NCBI RefSeq assembly: GCF_009295825.1 | Contig: NZ_WHKF01000003.1 | Location: forward strand, 1 to 64,000 | Direction: 5' to 3' | DNA: 64,000 nucleotides | Source of the DNA: Marinifilum sp. N1E240 | GTDB taxonomy: Bacteria > Bacteroidota > Bacteroidia > Bacteroidales > Marinifilaceae | In this document: positions 45,559-55,400 of the stretch, piece by piece | How positions within the stretch are numbered: position 1 is the stretch's first letter | Layout: each line of letters begins with the position of its first letter | Translations under genes and position numbers: made by a program | Notes under the pieces: model-generated | Databases searched by the model: none | The model's input: the letters and a program-made list of their open reading frames with translations, nothing else | Told to the model about the DNA's origin: nothing

Positions 45559-45738
45559 GGCTAAGATCATTCGAATGAACTCCAAAATCATACGGCTTAA
45601 AGGTTCACAATACATCAACAGAACTAAATACCAGGCTTTTAAAATTTGGGACATCTTCCTAAAATGTTCAGTTTCATAATAATTGTAATTCATCAAATAG
45701 TTCTACAACTTTAAATCAGAAATCAATAAAATGTAAAC

Positions 45739-47262
45739 ATGATAAAGCGTTTAAATACAAAATTAAGTGGAGCTTTGGGGTTTTTAGCTTGTACCAGCAC
45801 TCTACTTACTTCTTCTTGTAGCAGTCAAATTGAAAAGCAATCGCAACCCAATATTATCCTCTTTTTAGTTGACGATATGGGATGGACAGATACCTCCGTT
45901 CACTTAGGTTCAGAAATGACATCGAACAATCGGTATCAAAAAACTCCAAACATGGAATTGTTGGCACAGCAAGGAATTAAATTTACAAATGCCTATGCTG
46001 CAAGTCCGGTTTGTTCTCCTACCCGATGTAGCATTCTTACGGGAAAAAATCCTGCCAGAAGCCAAATCACCAACTGGATTCCAGGGCAAGGAAATGACCT
46101 TCACGAATCGGAACAGAAATTATTCATTCCTGATTGGAATATAAATGGATTAAATGCCAAGGATATCACCATTCCTAAGATTCTTAAGAAACATGGATAT
46201 GTAACAGCACATATCGGAAAAGCCCATTTTGGAAAGGCTGAAACAAGTGGTGCCGATCCCAAAAACTTAGGATTCGATTACAATATTGCAGGGCATCACG
46301 CAGGTCATCCAGCTTCTTACTATTATCCTTATGGTGAAGAAAATAGTAACTACAAAGTACCTAGCCTTGAGGAATTTGAAAAAGACAGCTTATATCTCAC
46401 AGACGCACTGACGGTAAAAGCCACTCAGTTAATTGAACAATTTTCGACTGATAAAAAACCGTTTTTTCTGAACCTTGCGCATTATGCAGTTCATACACCA
46501 ATTCAGGAACATAAAGAATTGGTTCAGCAATTCATGCAAGAAGGAAAAACAGAAACTGAAGCCAAATATGCATCCATGGTGGCAAGTATGGATAACAGCT
46601 TGGGAAATATCATGAGCAAACTTAATGATCTTAAAATTGCAGATAATACCATTATCATATTCATGTCGGATAATGGAGGATTGGTAACTCATGCAGGTCA
46701 TCCAACTACCAATGCTCCACTTAGCGATGGCAAAGGAACTTGCCGCGAAGGTGGAATTAGAGTTCCTATGATAGTGAAATGGGCTGGAAAAGCAGAGGCA
46801 GGAACACAATGTGACGAGCCTGTAAGCAGCGATGACTTTTTTCCAACCATTTTACAGATGGCAGGAATATCTCCAAATGCTTATTTATCTGATATTGATG
46901 GTAAAGATTTAACTCCTCTTCTTACAGGTACTGGTAGTTTTAATCGTCCCGAAGGACTCTGCTTTCACTATCCTCACTATTGGGCATGGAAAGGCTTACG
47001 CGATGAATATCCTAGTATCAAACCCTTTAGTTCTATTAGAATGGGAAAATGGAAACTGTGCTATGGATATGAAGACGAAAATGTGGAATTATTCAATTTG
47101 GAAAATGATATTTCAGAGAGGGTCAATTTAGTGAAAGAACATCCTGATGTTGCTAAAAAACTATGCTCCCAATTAAAATCGTATCTGCAAAAAGTTAATG
47201 CACAAACTCCTGTAGACAGACATAGTGGTAAATCATTGCCATATCCGGATATCAAGCAATAA
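45739..47262 (+). CDS. S1-family sulfatase, lipoprotein
   Basis: This 507-aa sulfatase has lipobox Cys27 (LLTSSC). Metal motif FLVDDMGWTD and sulfatase motif CSPTR (Cys92) with CSILTGKNPARSQ are present. The later elements are GKAHFGKAE, FMSDNGGL and GKGTCREGGIRVPM. This pattern resembles the S1_16-type group, but the subfamily was not tested. It faces the DUF4861 gene tail to tail over a shared terminator. Confidence 0.86.
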   Translation: MIKRLNTKLSGALGFLACTSTLLTSSCSSQIEKQSQPNIILFLVDDMGWTDTSVHLGSEMTSNNRYQKTPNMELLAQQGIKFTNAYAASPVCSPTRCSILTGKNPARSQITNWIPGQGNDLHESEQKLFIPDWNINGLNAKDITIPKILKKHGYVTAHIGKAHFGKAETSGADPKNLGFDYNIAGHHAGHPASYYYPYGEENSNYKVPSLEEFEKDSLYLTDALTVKATQLIEQFSTDKKPFFLNLAHYAVHTPIQEHKELVQQFMQEGKTETEAKYASMVASMDNSLGNIMSKLNDLKIADNTIIIFMSDNGGLVTHAGHPTTNAPLSDGKGTCREGGIRVPMIVKWAGKAEAGTQCDEPVSSDDFFPTILQMAGISPNAYLSDIDGKDLTPLLTGTGSFNRPEGLCFHYPHYWAWKGLRDEYPSIKPFSSIRMGKWKLCYGYEDENVELFNLENDISERVNLVKEHPDVAKKLCSQLKSYLQKVNAQTPVDRHSGKSLPYPDIKQ

Positions 47263-47286
47263 TACACCAAAAATAAGACAAAACCA

Positions 47287-47322
47287 AAAGACCTGATTTA
47301 AAATATAAATCAGGTCTTTTTT
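47287..47322. terminator. Bidirectional terminator between sulfatase and DUF4861 genes
   Basis: AAAAGACCTGATTT and AAATCAGGTCTTTTTT arms with a short AT loop; A and T runs on both sides serve both converging genes. Confidence 0.8.
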
Positions 47323-47324
47323 CA

Positions 47325-48566
47325 TTAATATTCTATTGCAATTGGATGATTTACATCTAAAGATAAATCTCTTAAAAACAACTCCATTTCATCGGCTGAT
47401 GCTATTCCATTTTTTTGTTGATTCCAGGCTGCCACCACATGGTATTCCATAAAATTATCTCTTGGTGTTACTCCAATCAGGTGATTGAATTCATCCTCTG
47501 CTAATAAATCCGTCTGATATTGTTTTGGAACCAAAACACCTAAACCAACTGTAACCTTTGGGTATTTTTCATGATCAATTCTGGGAAAATCTGTTCCCCA
47601 CAAAGATATGTATCCTGCCTTTTTATTGATTTTAAGCTCTGCTCCATCCATTTTTCGAACTCCTGTACAAAAGTCTATGTCCATTTCTCCATTTATGAAC
47701 GATCTGTAAATCATCTCTCTGTGTCCTGCATAAATAATCATTCTAGAAAGTAGTTCATTCTCTCCATTTACACCTTTTGCGCACATATCGATTACCGAGC
47801 GAACCGGACCACTTGATCTGACCACGGCATATCGCCCTTTGGTTGTTTTAATGATCTGAGCTTCTTTTCCATTCCAAGTTCGCAAAGATCCAACTCCTAT
47901 AGTATTGCTAACAAACAAGATATCTCCACCATACTCATTAGCAATAAATCCATCATTAGAATACCACTTGGTTGTATCTAATTCCAGACGAGAATGAATT
48001 TTCCCATAAATATCAATACTAGAACGATCATCGAAATACATTCGGTAAGCCATTTGATCTGATTCCAGCGCCGGACCATGATGCATCGTTTCCTTATACA
48101 AATCTCCTTTTTCACTGAAAATACTGTCCTTAATAATAAATGGATTCTTCCCATTTTTAAAACCCAACTGAGCATGAGTTCCTTTCTTAAATTGGAACTT
48201 TTCAGCAACACTTTTACCAATTCTAAAAATGGTAAGTTCCGAATCCGAATTCGCACCTATTCGTACTTGACAAACCAACTGATCAGCTTTGCCATCATTA
48301 TCTAAATCATCCAATTGAGAAGAAATGATTGTATTATTCTGGCTTACCAACAGGCTGGTATTAGCATCCAGTTGCATATCCTCTTTTAGATCTGATAAAT
48401 TGATTTCTACAGGCACCAACACTCTATCCTTATTTAAAAGATTATGCAGATTAATGGTTTGATTGGCTATAACTTCTCCTTGCTTGAAAATCTGATTCTT
48501 CTGATTACTAGCACATGCACTAGTAATCAGAAGAATCAGTAAAATATATAATGGATAGTTTTTCAT
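47325..48566 (-). CDS. DUF4861-type secreted lipoprotein
   Basis: This 413-aa protein has lipobox Cys18 (LLITSAC). The sequence has the DUF4861 pattern: an LDDLDNDGKADQLVCQVRI segment near 85-105, ESDQMAYRMYFDDRSSIDIYGK, and the GPVRSVID and LGVLVPKQY stretches toward the end. The family is common in marine polysaccharide loci but its activity is unknown to me. It starts 2 bp after the PL8 gene, so it is the last gene of the minus-arm operon and shares its substrate context. Confidence 0.78.
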   Translation of the reverse strand: MKNYPLYILLILLITSACASNQKNQIFKQGEVIANQTINLHNLLNKDRVLVPVEINLSDLKEDMQLDANTSLLVSQNNTIISSQLDDLDNDGKADQLVCQVRIGANSDSELTIFRIGKSVAEKFQFKKGTHAQLGFKNGKNPFIIKDSIFSEKGDLYKETMHHGPALESDQMAYRMYFDDRSSIDIYGKIHSRLELDTTKWYSNDGFIANEYGGDILFVSNTIGVGSLRTWNGKEAQIIKTTKGRYAVVRSSGPVRSVIDMCAKGVNGENELLSRMIIYAGHREMIYRSFINGEMDIDFCTGVRKMDGAELKINKKAGYISLWGTDFPRIDHEKYPKVTVGLGVLVPKQYQTDLLAEDEFNHLIGVTPRDNFMEYHVVAAWNQQKNGIASADEMELFLRDLSLDVNHPIAIEY

Positions 48567-48568
48567 TT

Positions 48569-51481
48569 CTATTTTTTCAGTTTAATTTCCAATGGTTGTC
48601 CATCTTTTAAATGAAATGTAAGTTGTGTATTATCAGACGCACGTTCCATTTCCACATTAGATTCTTCCTCATCCAATTCCCAGATTCCATTTAATTCGAC
48701 TTGAATACTAATTATCTGGCTTTCTTTACGAGTGGTATAAGCCGATTCTTCCAAGTGCAAATCAGGATCACATATACTTAAAATCAATTCATCACCATTC
48801 TCCTTAATCATTAACAATGAGGAAGAGCTAACTCGTCTAACAAGTTGATGATTAACTTGCTTTTTTTTCTCAAAGAAAACAAAGCCTGTTGTATTGCTCT
48901 CCCTATCCCAAACAATGTGATTGATACTATCCTGTGCCAAAATTTTATATGCCGCACTCTTCGTATTCATTCCATTAGAAAAACTGGCTAAATCATCTTG
49001 AGTAATCGATGGCAACAAAACATATTCGTAAGACTGATTCCTTGGAGCTACACCATGATTAATCCAGGCTGAAGCAAAATCACCTTTCGTCTTTTTTCGG
49101 GTTTTATTGTGACATGATTCCTGATATTGCCTGACAATCTTAATATTACTTCCTTTTCTTATCCAATATCCATTGCCATAGGCATCCATCAAAGAATGAT
49201 TTTTTTTATCTGATAAAGATTGATCAAATGGAAAGTCCACGTTCGACTCACCATCAACAAAAACAGGATCTGCCTGATTATTCAAAAACCCCTGAAACAT
49301 GGTTGTTTCGGTAGGATATTCTTTGTTTGAATTGGAAATATTACTTCCCAAGCAAATGATTTTATCTCCAAAACAGAAAACCGATTTATTTGCCTGATGA
49401 TCTCCGGTGAAATTCGTTCGATTTTTTTCTCTCAATTTTATTCCAAAAATTCCATTTTCACCCAACAAATTAGATGCGCCCGCAAATCCCTCTTTCGATT
49501 TTTCCATCAAAGTTCTCTTTTCCGGACTATCTAATTTTTGTAAAGGAAGGTGAATGCTAGTTGCTCCCGGATATCTGTTCCAATCCCAACCTTCCTGAAC
49601 AAAACCACTACCATCAGAAGTTAAACTGTTCTTGTTACCAATCACCTGAACTGTTCCATAAGACTGATATCTGCCATAGCGATTGTCTTTCACATAAATT
49701 TCAGAACCCCAAACATTCTTGTTGTAACCTTTTACACTCACTGTCCAATTGCCACGGCGATGAATACCCAAAGCTCCGTAATTATATGTGTAATTCCCTT
49801 CGGGAGAAGCTTCAGCTTCGATTCCCAGTTTTACAAACTTCTTTTTTAAAGGATTATTCTTAATCTCCAAACGTAAAAATGCTTCAGCCATTTCTTTCCA
49901 AATCTTTTCGTCGGTAAATGGTTTTCCTGAATTGGCTAAATGAGCAAATGCATCTAATACTCCTTTACTCATAGATCCACTTAGAGGATGACGACCACAA
50001 ATTCCAAATCCCCAATCCAATTGATTGGAATAATTTCTCATGCACAAAAGAGCATTTCCAAAATTCAAACGAGCTTCATCAGACAAAGCAAAAGGAGTAT
50101 CATTTACCAAACTCAAAAACTCACCGATACCCGAATATCCTCCCTTACAATATGCAGGATAAAAACCACCATGATGAAATCCTGTTCCATCAGCTTTGAT
50201 TCCTCCCATTGTGCCAGGAACAATTTTTAAGGAAATATCCATCCATCTTTTTATAGCTCGAAGCTCCCTGATTTTTTCAGGAGAATCATCCATTGTCATA
50301 ATAGCTACCAAACGTGGAACTACCGATGTATTCCAGGAATCAACAACTCCCTGAAGTTCACCAACTATCGCTTTTTCTCTGTATTCCTGCACTCCAGTCC
50401 AATAATTTAGCATATCAGACACCATCTTAAGTTTCCCAGCTTTCTTTAACTCTTCTTTCATTAGATAGATGGCAGGAGGATACTCTCTAAATTGATATCC
50501 GTAATGATGGTTGGTTCCAAATCCACTTCCTAAAGCCAGACCTTGATCCATTGTGTAATCCAAAAGATCAATAAACTTTTCTTTTATATCGGCATTCTTA
50601 GTATGAAAATAACACTGTGCCAATTTTAGCAAAACTGGTCCAATATGATCCATTTTAACCTCACCAGCCTTTGCATCATATTCATCTTTACTCACAAAAG
50701 GTTTACCTGTAATTTGTCCCTTACTCCTTTCAATATCAAACTTCTTAAAGGACTTATTTATCTTTTCAATTTCCTTTTTTCCTGGTTTCTTTCCCTGATA
50801 CTTAGCAATAATTCTATCATGAATTAATAGCATTGCCTCTTTCTCCTCTGTTTGAATAGAAATTGGCAATGGCAGATCGTGTTGATAAGAGCTATACCAG
50901 TGCCACAAGGCTGTCCAATGATTATTTTTTGCTCGAGGATTAATGTATGGCAATTGAGCATCAGGAGTCATTCTTCTCTCCAAAGGTTCCGATGGAAATA
51001 TCATTCTATCGAAAAATAAGCTACCGCTTTTTACATTTTTAGGAGCATACACTTTCATAAAATTCAAATCCTCCATTCTATTACCAGTCATATCTGCAAA
51101 GCGAATCCAACAGGCACGCCACCCTTTAAAATTGATTCCATATTCGAATTGATAAGCAGATTCATCACCACATCCCAATTCAAATACAATTTTCTGATCA
51201 ATAGGATGCTCATTGTATATCCACAATCTCAAACCTCCGTTTTTTATTTCTTGAGCAATATTGATTCCTATTGGATTGTCAATTTTTAATTCACTATTGT
51301 TCTTCCAATCCCAACGAATGGATTGCTTTCCTTTTTTATAATGAGTTCCGCTAACGGAAAGTTTAGATTCCTTTGAGGTACTCCAATTGCCTGGTACTTG
51401 ATTTTCCAAATCAAAATATTGAGCATAACTCACAACACTTAAAGCAAATACAAGTAAGGAACAAAGTATTATTCTTTTCAT
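48569..51481 (-). CDS. PL8-family chondroitin-type lyase, first paralogue
   Basis: This 970-aa protein is a predicted secreted polysaccharide lyase that cuts the glycosidic bond next to a uronate by beta-elimination. A signal peptide (MKRIILCSLL... to SYAQ) follows the ATG at 51481; the ORF extends 18 residues further. An N-terminal beta-sandwich (about 20-180) precedes an alpha/alpha toroid and the C-terminal beta domains. The catalytic region has FHHGGFYPAYCKGGY (around residue 434-448) and GRHPLSG, matching the His, Tyr and Arg of chondroitinase ABC. Glu positions were not assigned. Chondroitin/dermatan is the likely substrate. Confidence 0.86.
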   Translation of the reverse strand: MKRIILCSLLVFALSVVSYAQYFDLENQVPGNWSTSKESKLSVSGTHYKKGKQSIRWDWKNNSELKIDNPIGINIAQEIKNGGLRLWIYNEHPIDQKIVFELGCGDESAYQFEYGINFKGWRACWIRFADMTGNRMEDLNFMKVYAPKNVKSGSLFFDRMIFPSEPLERRMTPDAQLPYINPRAKNNHWTALWHWYSSYQHDLPLPISIQTEEKEAMLLIHDRIIAKYQGKKPGKKEIEKINKSFKKFDIERSKGQITGKPFVSKDEYDAKAGEVKMDHIGPVLLKLAQCYFHTKNADIKEKFIDLLDYTMDQGLALGSGFGTNHHYGYQFREYPPAIYLMKEELKKAGKLKMVSDMLNYWTGVQEYREKAIVGELQGVVDSWNTSVVPRLVAIMTMDDSPEKIRELRAIKRWMDISLKIVPGTMGGIKADGTGFHHGGFYPAYCKGGYSGIGEFLSLVNDTPFALSDEARLNFGNALLCMRNYSNQLDWGFGICGRHPLSGSMSKGVLDAFAHLANSGKPFTDEKIWKEMAEAFLRLEIKNNPLKKKFVKLGIEAEASPEGNYTYNYGALGIHRRGNWTVSVKGYNKNVWGSEIYVKDNRYGRYQSYGTVQVIGNKNSLTSDGSGFVQEGWDWNRYPGATSIHLPLQKLDSPEKRTLMEKSKEGFAGASNLLGENGIFGIKLREKNRTNFTGDHQANKSVFCFGDKIICLGSNISNSNKEYPTETTMFQGFLNNQADPVFVDGESNVDFPFDQSLSDKKNHSLMDAYGNGYWIRKGSNIKIVRQYQESCHNKTRKKTKGDFASAWINHGVAPRNQSYEYVLLPSITQDDLASFSNGMNTKSAAYKILAQDSINHIVWDRESNTTGFVFFEKKKQVNHQLVRRVSSSSLLMIKENGDELILSICDPDLHLEESAYTTRKESQIISIQVELNGIWELDEEESNVEMERASDNTQLTFHLKDGQPLEIKLKK

Positions 51482-51503
51482 AGATTTTATCTTAAAATTA
51501 AAA

Positions 51504-51529
51504 AGGAGATTCTCAACAGAAAATCTCCT
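51504..51529 (-). promoter_or_regulatory. Intercistronic hairpin between lyase genes
   Basis: Perfect 8-bp arms AGGAGATT and AATCTCCT with a 10-nt loop, followed on the minus strand by a short T-run (TTTTTAATTTT). It sits between the heparinase-like and PL8 genes and may cause partial termination or protect the upstream mRNA. Confidence 0.5.
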
Positions 51530-51535
51530 AATCAA

Positions 51536-53926
51536 TTACAAATTCAACTTCAATATTTGAGATTCTCCCTTAGGTAAATTCACACTTAACCAGTTCTTTT
51601 TATAAGTATATTCTATAGGTTCTCCGTTTAGTTCAACTTCATTTGGAGCATCATTCAATTTTATCTGAATAGATGTTTCCTTTGAGCTATTCACATGAAT
51701 TGTCATCTCATTTTTACTACTATTTGTAAATACAGAAATTGGATTCTCAGCAAGGAATAAATCTTCTTTTCCATTGCCAATCACACGAACATCACGACCA
51801 AACCAAGCCTGTATCTTTTTATTTACAAAGGCAAGACCAGCCATTTCTCCTTTAAATCTCAATTGTTTTGTCTTGGCTTTTTCCGACCACGAAATCTCAG
51901 TATTTAGTTTCTCATTTTTGTAGATAGCCATTCCATCTCCATTTTTTAGAGATTTCACTTGTTTACCATCCAATTGATCTTCAAAACCAAAAAACAACAA
52001 CGAACTTGCAGAGGAAGCGTGTTGTTTTCTCTTCAGTACATTTCCCAACTGAACATGTCCTACTCCATTTTTCTTTCTTAAATAGTTATCGTAAAACCAG
52101 GCTTCATCTACTTTCTGATTCCAAGTCTGATTCGAAAGATCCTTCACTATAAGCAGTGGTGCTTTCCCTTTTCGAGGGTCAATCTTCCACTCATTTTCTC
52201 CGATGGCATTAAATGGATTTACATCTCTATCCTTCTCGTACACATAAGCATCCTTCTTTCCTTTTCTGCTCGTATATGAATGTAAAAGCAATTCAAAATC
52301 AACATCAGTATTGGCTTTCATTTCGTCTCTCATCAAAAATACACCATTGAAACCGATTACTTCACGATGCCAAAACTCCAATTCCTTTGATGGATACATG
52401 TTTGTAGGATCGCTAATCAAATTAAAGTAATCAACTCCATCCTGATTTCCAGTACTAAGGATAATATCTGTCTTCCCCCAAATGTTTTTATTAGCAGGAT
52501 ACTCTCCAAAATCACACCACACATCTCCATCGCCAACTTGTCCCTTTCCATTTACCAAAAGAACATTGTGCTCGTTGGTGTACTTTGGAACTGAATATCC
52601 CATATCAATAATGTAAGGAACTCCGGCTCGGTGAATCATGAACTGCCCATCATCTGGCTGTCCGTGTCCTTGATAATGCATCCCCGATTTAATGGTAAAA
52701 TAACTTGCATTATTCTCCCAGGAAGAACGCCAAACATACATGCCCGCATCTTCAAAAAAGCGCCAATTAGGTATGGTATTCAAATCTACCGTTGGAACAG
52801 TTCCATCTTTCCAAATGTATCTCCAAACATCAAAATTAGATTTCTGATTTTGATCCTTTTGGTTCTTTTTCTCTGCTCTCCACAATTCAACTTCCTGCAA
52901 ATCCAAATCATTTGACAACCATTGTGCAATCGGATCCTTTAGATTTTTAGCCAAAGCCGGAAATACAGAATAAGGGTTTCCCCAAAATCTTGGATTGGCA
53001 TCAGCATATCGTGCCAAACCACCAAAATTATCATCTCCTCCCGGCAGAATAGAGTACAAACAGTAAGCTGAAGCATTTTGAAACCATTGCAAATCTTCAT
53101 AAGGCTTTCCATATCCTTTTTCCAATGCATTTCTTCTAATCTCCATCCACTGTACATAAGTCTTTAATTGAAACATGAGATAAGTAGCACCCTCATCTGA
53201 AAAACCATCACTCATGTTAGAGTTCATCTGACTGGTCAATGTTTCATATTTGTGCTCTAAACTCTCAGTCCATTCTTTTTTATATTCTGATGGAATTCCA
53301 TCAATACCATACAAAATGGCACTCAATGCTGCATATACATTTGTACCATGATTGCAATTCATAATGGCAAAACTCTTCGTATGATATCGACTGTAATCCT
53401 TATAAAAATGATGAGAAATTCGAATTAATTTATCATTTATTAATTTACGCTCTTCGTCAGAAAAATTCTGATATTGCCAATCGTAACAAGCCGACAAGGC
53501 AATTAATGCCTGAGCAATTCCTAAATCTCCTCCAGGACCTTTACTTTTCCCTTCAATCCAGCTATCCCATTCTTTCCAATTTAAAATAGTCCAAAAATGC
53601 TTCTTAAAAGTTTCCTGATATGGCTGATTAGGATCCAACAACTGAACCAAGGCTACAGCAGCCAACTTCTCAGGAAAAGCAAATACCATTTTTGGTTTTG
53701 GCTTTAAAAAGACATCCTGCTTTTTCAGATTCTCACAAATACTTAATAAACTTGCCCACTCCTGTTTGTGTGTGGTATTTTTATAGTTCTTAAATGTTTC
53801 CAATTCATTAGCTTGAAAAAACAAACGTGGGTGAACCTGCGTTTCATTCTTTTTCTTACATGCATTTACAACAACTGAAAATGACAGAATTAGGACTATT
53901 AGAATTGTATATTTTACTCGCATCAT
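51536..53926 (-). CDS. Heparinase II/III-family polysaccharide lyase
   Basis: This 796-aa predicted lipoprotein lyase has lipobox Cys23 (VVNAC) after a hydrophobic segment. HPRLFF (about 32-37) opens the toroid domain, as in many lyases of this superfamily. NCNHGTNVYAALSAI lies in the middle. The later beta-sandwich has HYQGHGQPDDGQFMIHRAG, the region holding the catalytic His, then FWHREVIGFNGVFLMRDE. PL12, 15, 17, 21, 33 and 35 share this fold. Neighbours favour a glycosaminoglycan specificity, but the family number cannot be set without a profile search. Confidence 0.78.
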   Translation of the reverse strand: MMRVKYTILIVLILSFSVVVNACKKKNETQVHPRLFFQANELETFKNYKNTTHKQEWASLLSICENLKKQDVFLKPKPKMVFAFPEKLAAVALVQLLDPNQPYQETFKKHFWTILNWKEWDSWIEGKSKGPGGDLGIAQALIALSACYDWQYQNFSDEERKLINDKLIRISHHFYKDYSRYHTKSFAIMNCNHGTNVYAALSAILYGIDGIPSEYKKEWTESLEHKYETLTSQMNSNMSDGFSDEGATYLMFQLKTYVQWMEIRRNALEKGYGKPYEDLQWFQNASAYCLYSILPGGDDNFGGLARYADANPRFWGNPYSVFPALAKNLKDPIAQWLSNDLDLQEVELWRAEKKNQKDQNQKSNFDVWRYIWKDGTVPTVDLNTIPNWRFFEDAGMYVWRSSWENNASYFTIKSGMHYQGHGQPDDGQFMIHRAGVPYIIDMGYSVPKYTNEHNVLLVNGKGQVGDGDVWCDFGEYPANKNIWGKTDIILSTGNQDGVDYFNLISDPTNMYPSKELEFWHREVIGFNGVFLMRDEMKANTDVDFELLLHSYTSRKGKKDAYVYEKDRDVNPFNAIGENEWKIDPRKGKAPLLIVKDLSNQTWNQKVDEAWFYDNYLRKKNGVGHVQLGNVLKRKQHASSASSLLFFGFEDQLDGKQVKSLKNGDGMAIYKNEKLNTEISWSEKAKTKQLRFKGEMAGLAFVNKKIQAWFGRDVRVIGNGKEDLFLAENPISVFTNSSKNEMTIHVNSSKETSIQIKLNDAPNEVELNGEPIEYTYKKNWLSVNLPKGESQILKLNL

Positions 53927-53949
53927 TAATTTTTTTATATTGAAAATCC

Positions 53950-55392
53950 TTACTTCCAGCTTGGACCTACATCTTTTTTAGTTAAAACTTTCTGCAAACC
54001 TCCACGTTCACCCTCTGGAGCAAAATAAACACCTGCAGGAAGATTTTCTTTTACGCCAGCAAATTCAATTCTATCAATCATTTGCTTTGGTAAATAATCC
54101 ATCCAAGCTTTGCTTGCTTTACCTGATTTTTTAGGAACAAAAACATAGTTAGCTCTTTTCTCTAATTTAAATTTAGATTCCATCAAACCAACATTCTTTT
54201 CAATTCCTGTTTTTCCCTGATAGTAATTGTTATCCCAAACCATATGCTGCGGTTCTGAATGCAACTTTATAAATGGAATGGAACCGACCATCTGATTGTT
54301 AAAAAAGTACATGCTATCAGATGGAAAAATTTTATTTCTATGTCCCAAATCAGAAACCATATCAAATAGTTTTCCCTGATTGCGTACCAAAAGGTTGTGA
54401 GCTATTACATTCTCAGCAGTTTTAGGAAAATGTATGGCAATAATCCCTTGAGCAACTCTCTTTGGGTCTGGAGGAGAACCCGCACCAAAACCAATAACAG
54501 ATCCTTTCTTAGGAGACAATCCATAGAAATAGTTATTCAAAACAAGGTTTTGTCTATTTTTTACTCCCACTCCCGAACATCGGTTATTTTCTCCTTTGTT
54601 CGAAATGAAATAATTACTCTCAATTATCCCTTGTTCTCCCTGACGGAAACTTAATCCTCCTTTACAATTAAAAAAAGTATTGTAGCGAAACATGTTTCCA
54701 CAGCTCTTTGAACTCATTATTTCACTTTCCCCACTGCAATCATCAAACAAGTTAAATTCAACAACAGTATAACAAAAACGTGTCGCCATAGAGCCATGAC
54801 CAATTCTCAAAGCTGACCCTCCATTTCTTTTTAATGGCGGTCTTGCAAAAAAGTTGTGATCTACTAAATGATGGTTTCCACCCTTTTTAGGCACATCAAC
54901 ATTAACATAGCTAGCTCCTGATGTTTTTCCTTCGAACCAACAATGATCTACCCTGTTATATTGACCATTCAACTGAATCCAAACACCGCCTACTGTATTG
55001 TAATTTCGAAATCGAGTTTCGCTTACACGATTGTTTTTTCCTTCAATCATTATTAGAGCTTCGCTTTTTTGTCTTTTCCCATTGTCAAAATCAAAACCTA
55101 TTAATTGAATGTAATCCCCATTTACATCAATATGTGAATTTCCAATAATGACAACCTTTCCAGGATTCTGTGCTTCGATAACGACATTCTGTTTTTCCGT
55201 TCCTGAATAATTCAATGCTATTCGCAAATCAGTATAGTTTCCATCTGCCAATTGAATGTAATTAGATTCATTTTTAATGGCAGATTTCAATTCTTTTACG
55301 GATTTCACCAGCACAGCTTTATTTTTTGCAAAAAGCGATGTGCTTAAGCTAAAAACAAACAGGATTAGTACGATTTTCTTAAAGTAATTCAT
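53950..55392 (-). CDS. PL6-family lyase, chondroitinase-B-like
   Basis: This 480-aa secreted right-handed beta-helix lyase has a signal peptide to about residue 22. Catalytic residues fit chondroitinase B: Lys229 in SSKS and Arg250 in SFRQG, 21 residues apart as in chondroitinase B (Lys250/Arg271). Acidic calcium ligands lie in SGESEIM just before the Lys. PL6 members cleave dermatan sulfate or alginate; the GAG-type neighbours favour dermatan sulfate. It lies 8 bp after the DUF6250 gene and 23 bp before the heparinase-like gene. Confidence 0.88.
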   Translation of the reverse strand: MNYFKKIVLILFVFSLSTSLFAKNKAVLVKSVKELKSAIKNESNYIQLADGNYTDLRIALNYSGTEKQNVVIEAQNPGKVVIIGNSHIDVNGDYIQLIGFDFDNGKRQKSEALIMIEGKNNRVSETRFRNYNTVGGVWIQLNGQYNRVDHCWFEGKTSGASYVNVDVPKKGGNHHLVDHNFFARPPLKRNGGSALRIGHGSMATRFCYTVVEFNLFDDCSGESEIMSSKSCGNMFRYNTFFNCKGGLSFRQGEQGIIESNYFISNKGENNRCSGVGVKNRQNLVLNNYFYGLSPKKGSVIGFGAGSPPDPKRVAQGIIAIHFPKTAENVIAHNLLVRNQGKLFDMVSDLGHRNKIFPSDSMYFFNNQMVGSIPFIKLHSEPQHMVWDNNYYQGKTGIEKNVGLMESKFKLEKRANYVFVPKKSGKASKAWMDYLPKQMIDRIEFAGVKENLPAGVYFAPEGERGGLQKVLTKKDVGPSWK

Positions 55393-55400
55393 TCGTATTA

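Noticed and set aside
45499-45696. 66-residue N-terminal extension of the sulfatase ORF
   Set aside because: The extension contains no signal peptide and would bury a clean lipoprotein signal that begins at the GTG 45498.
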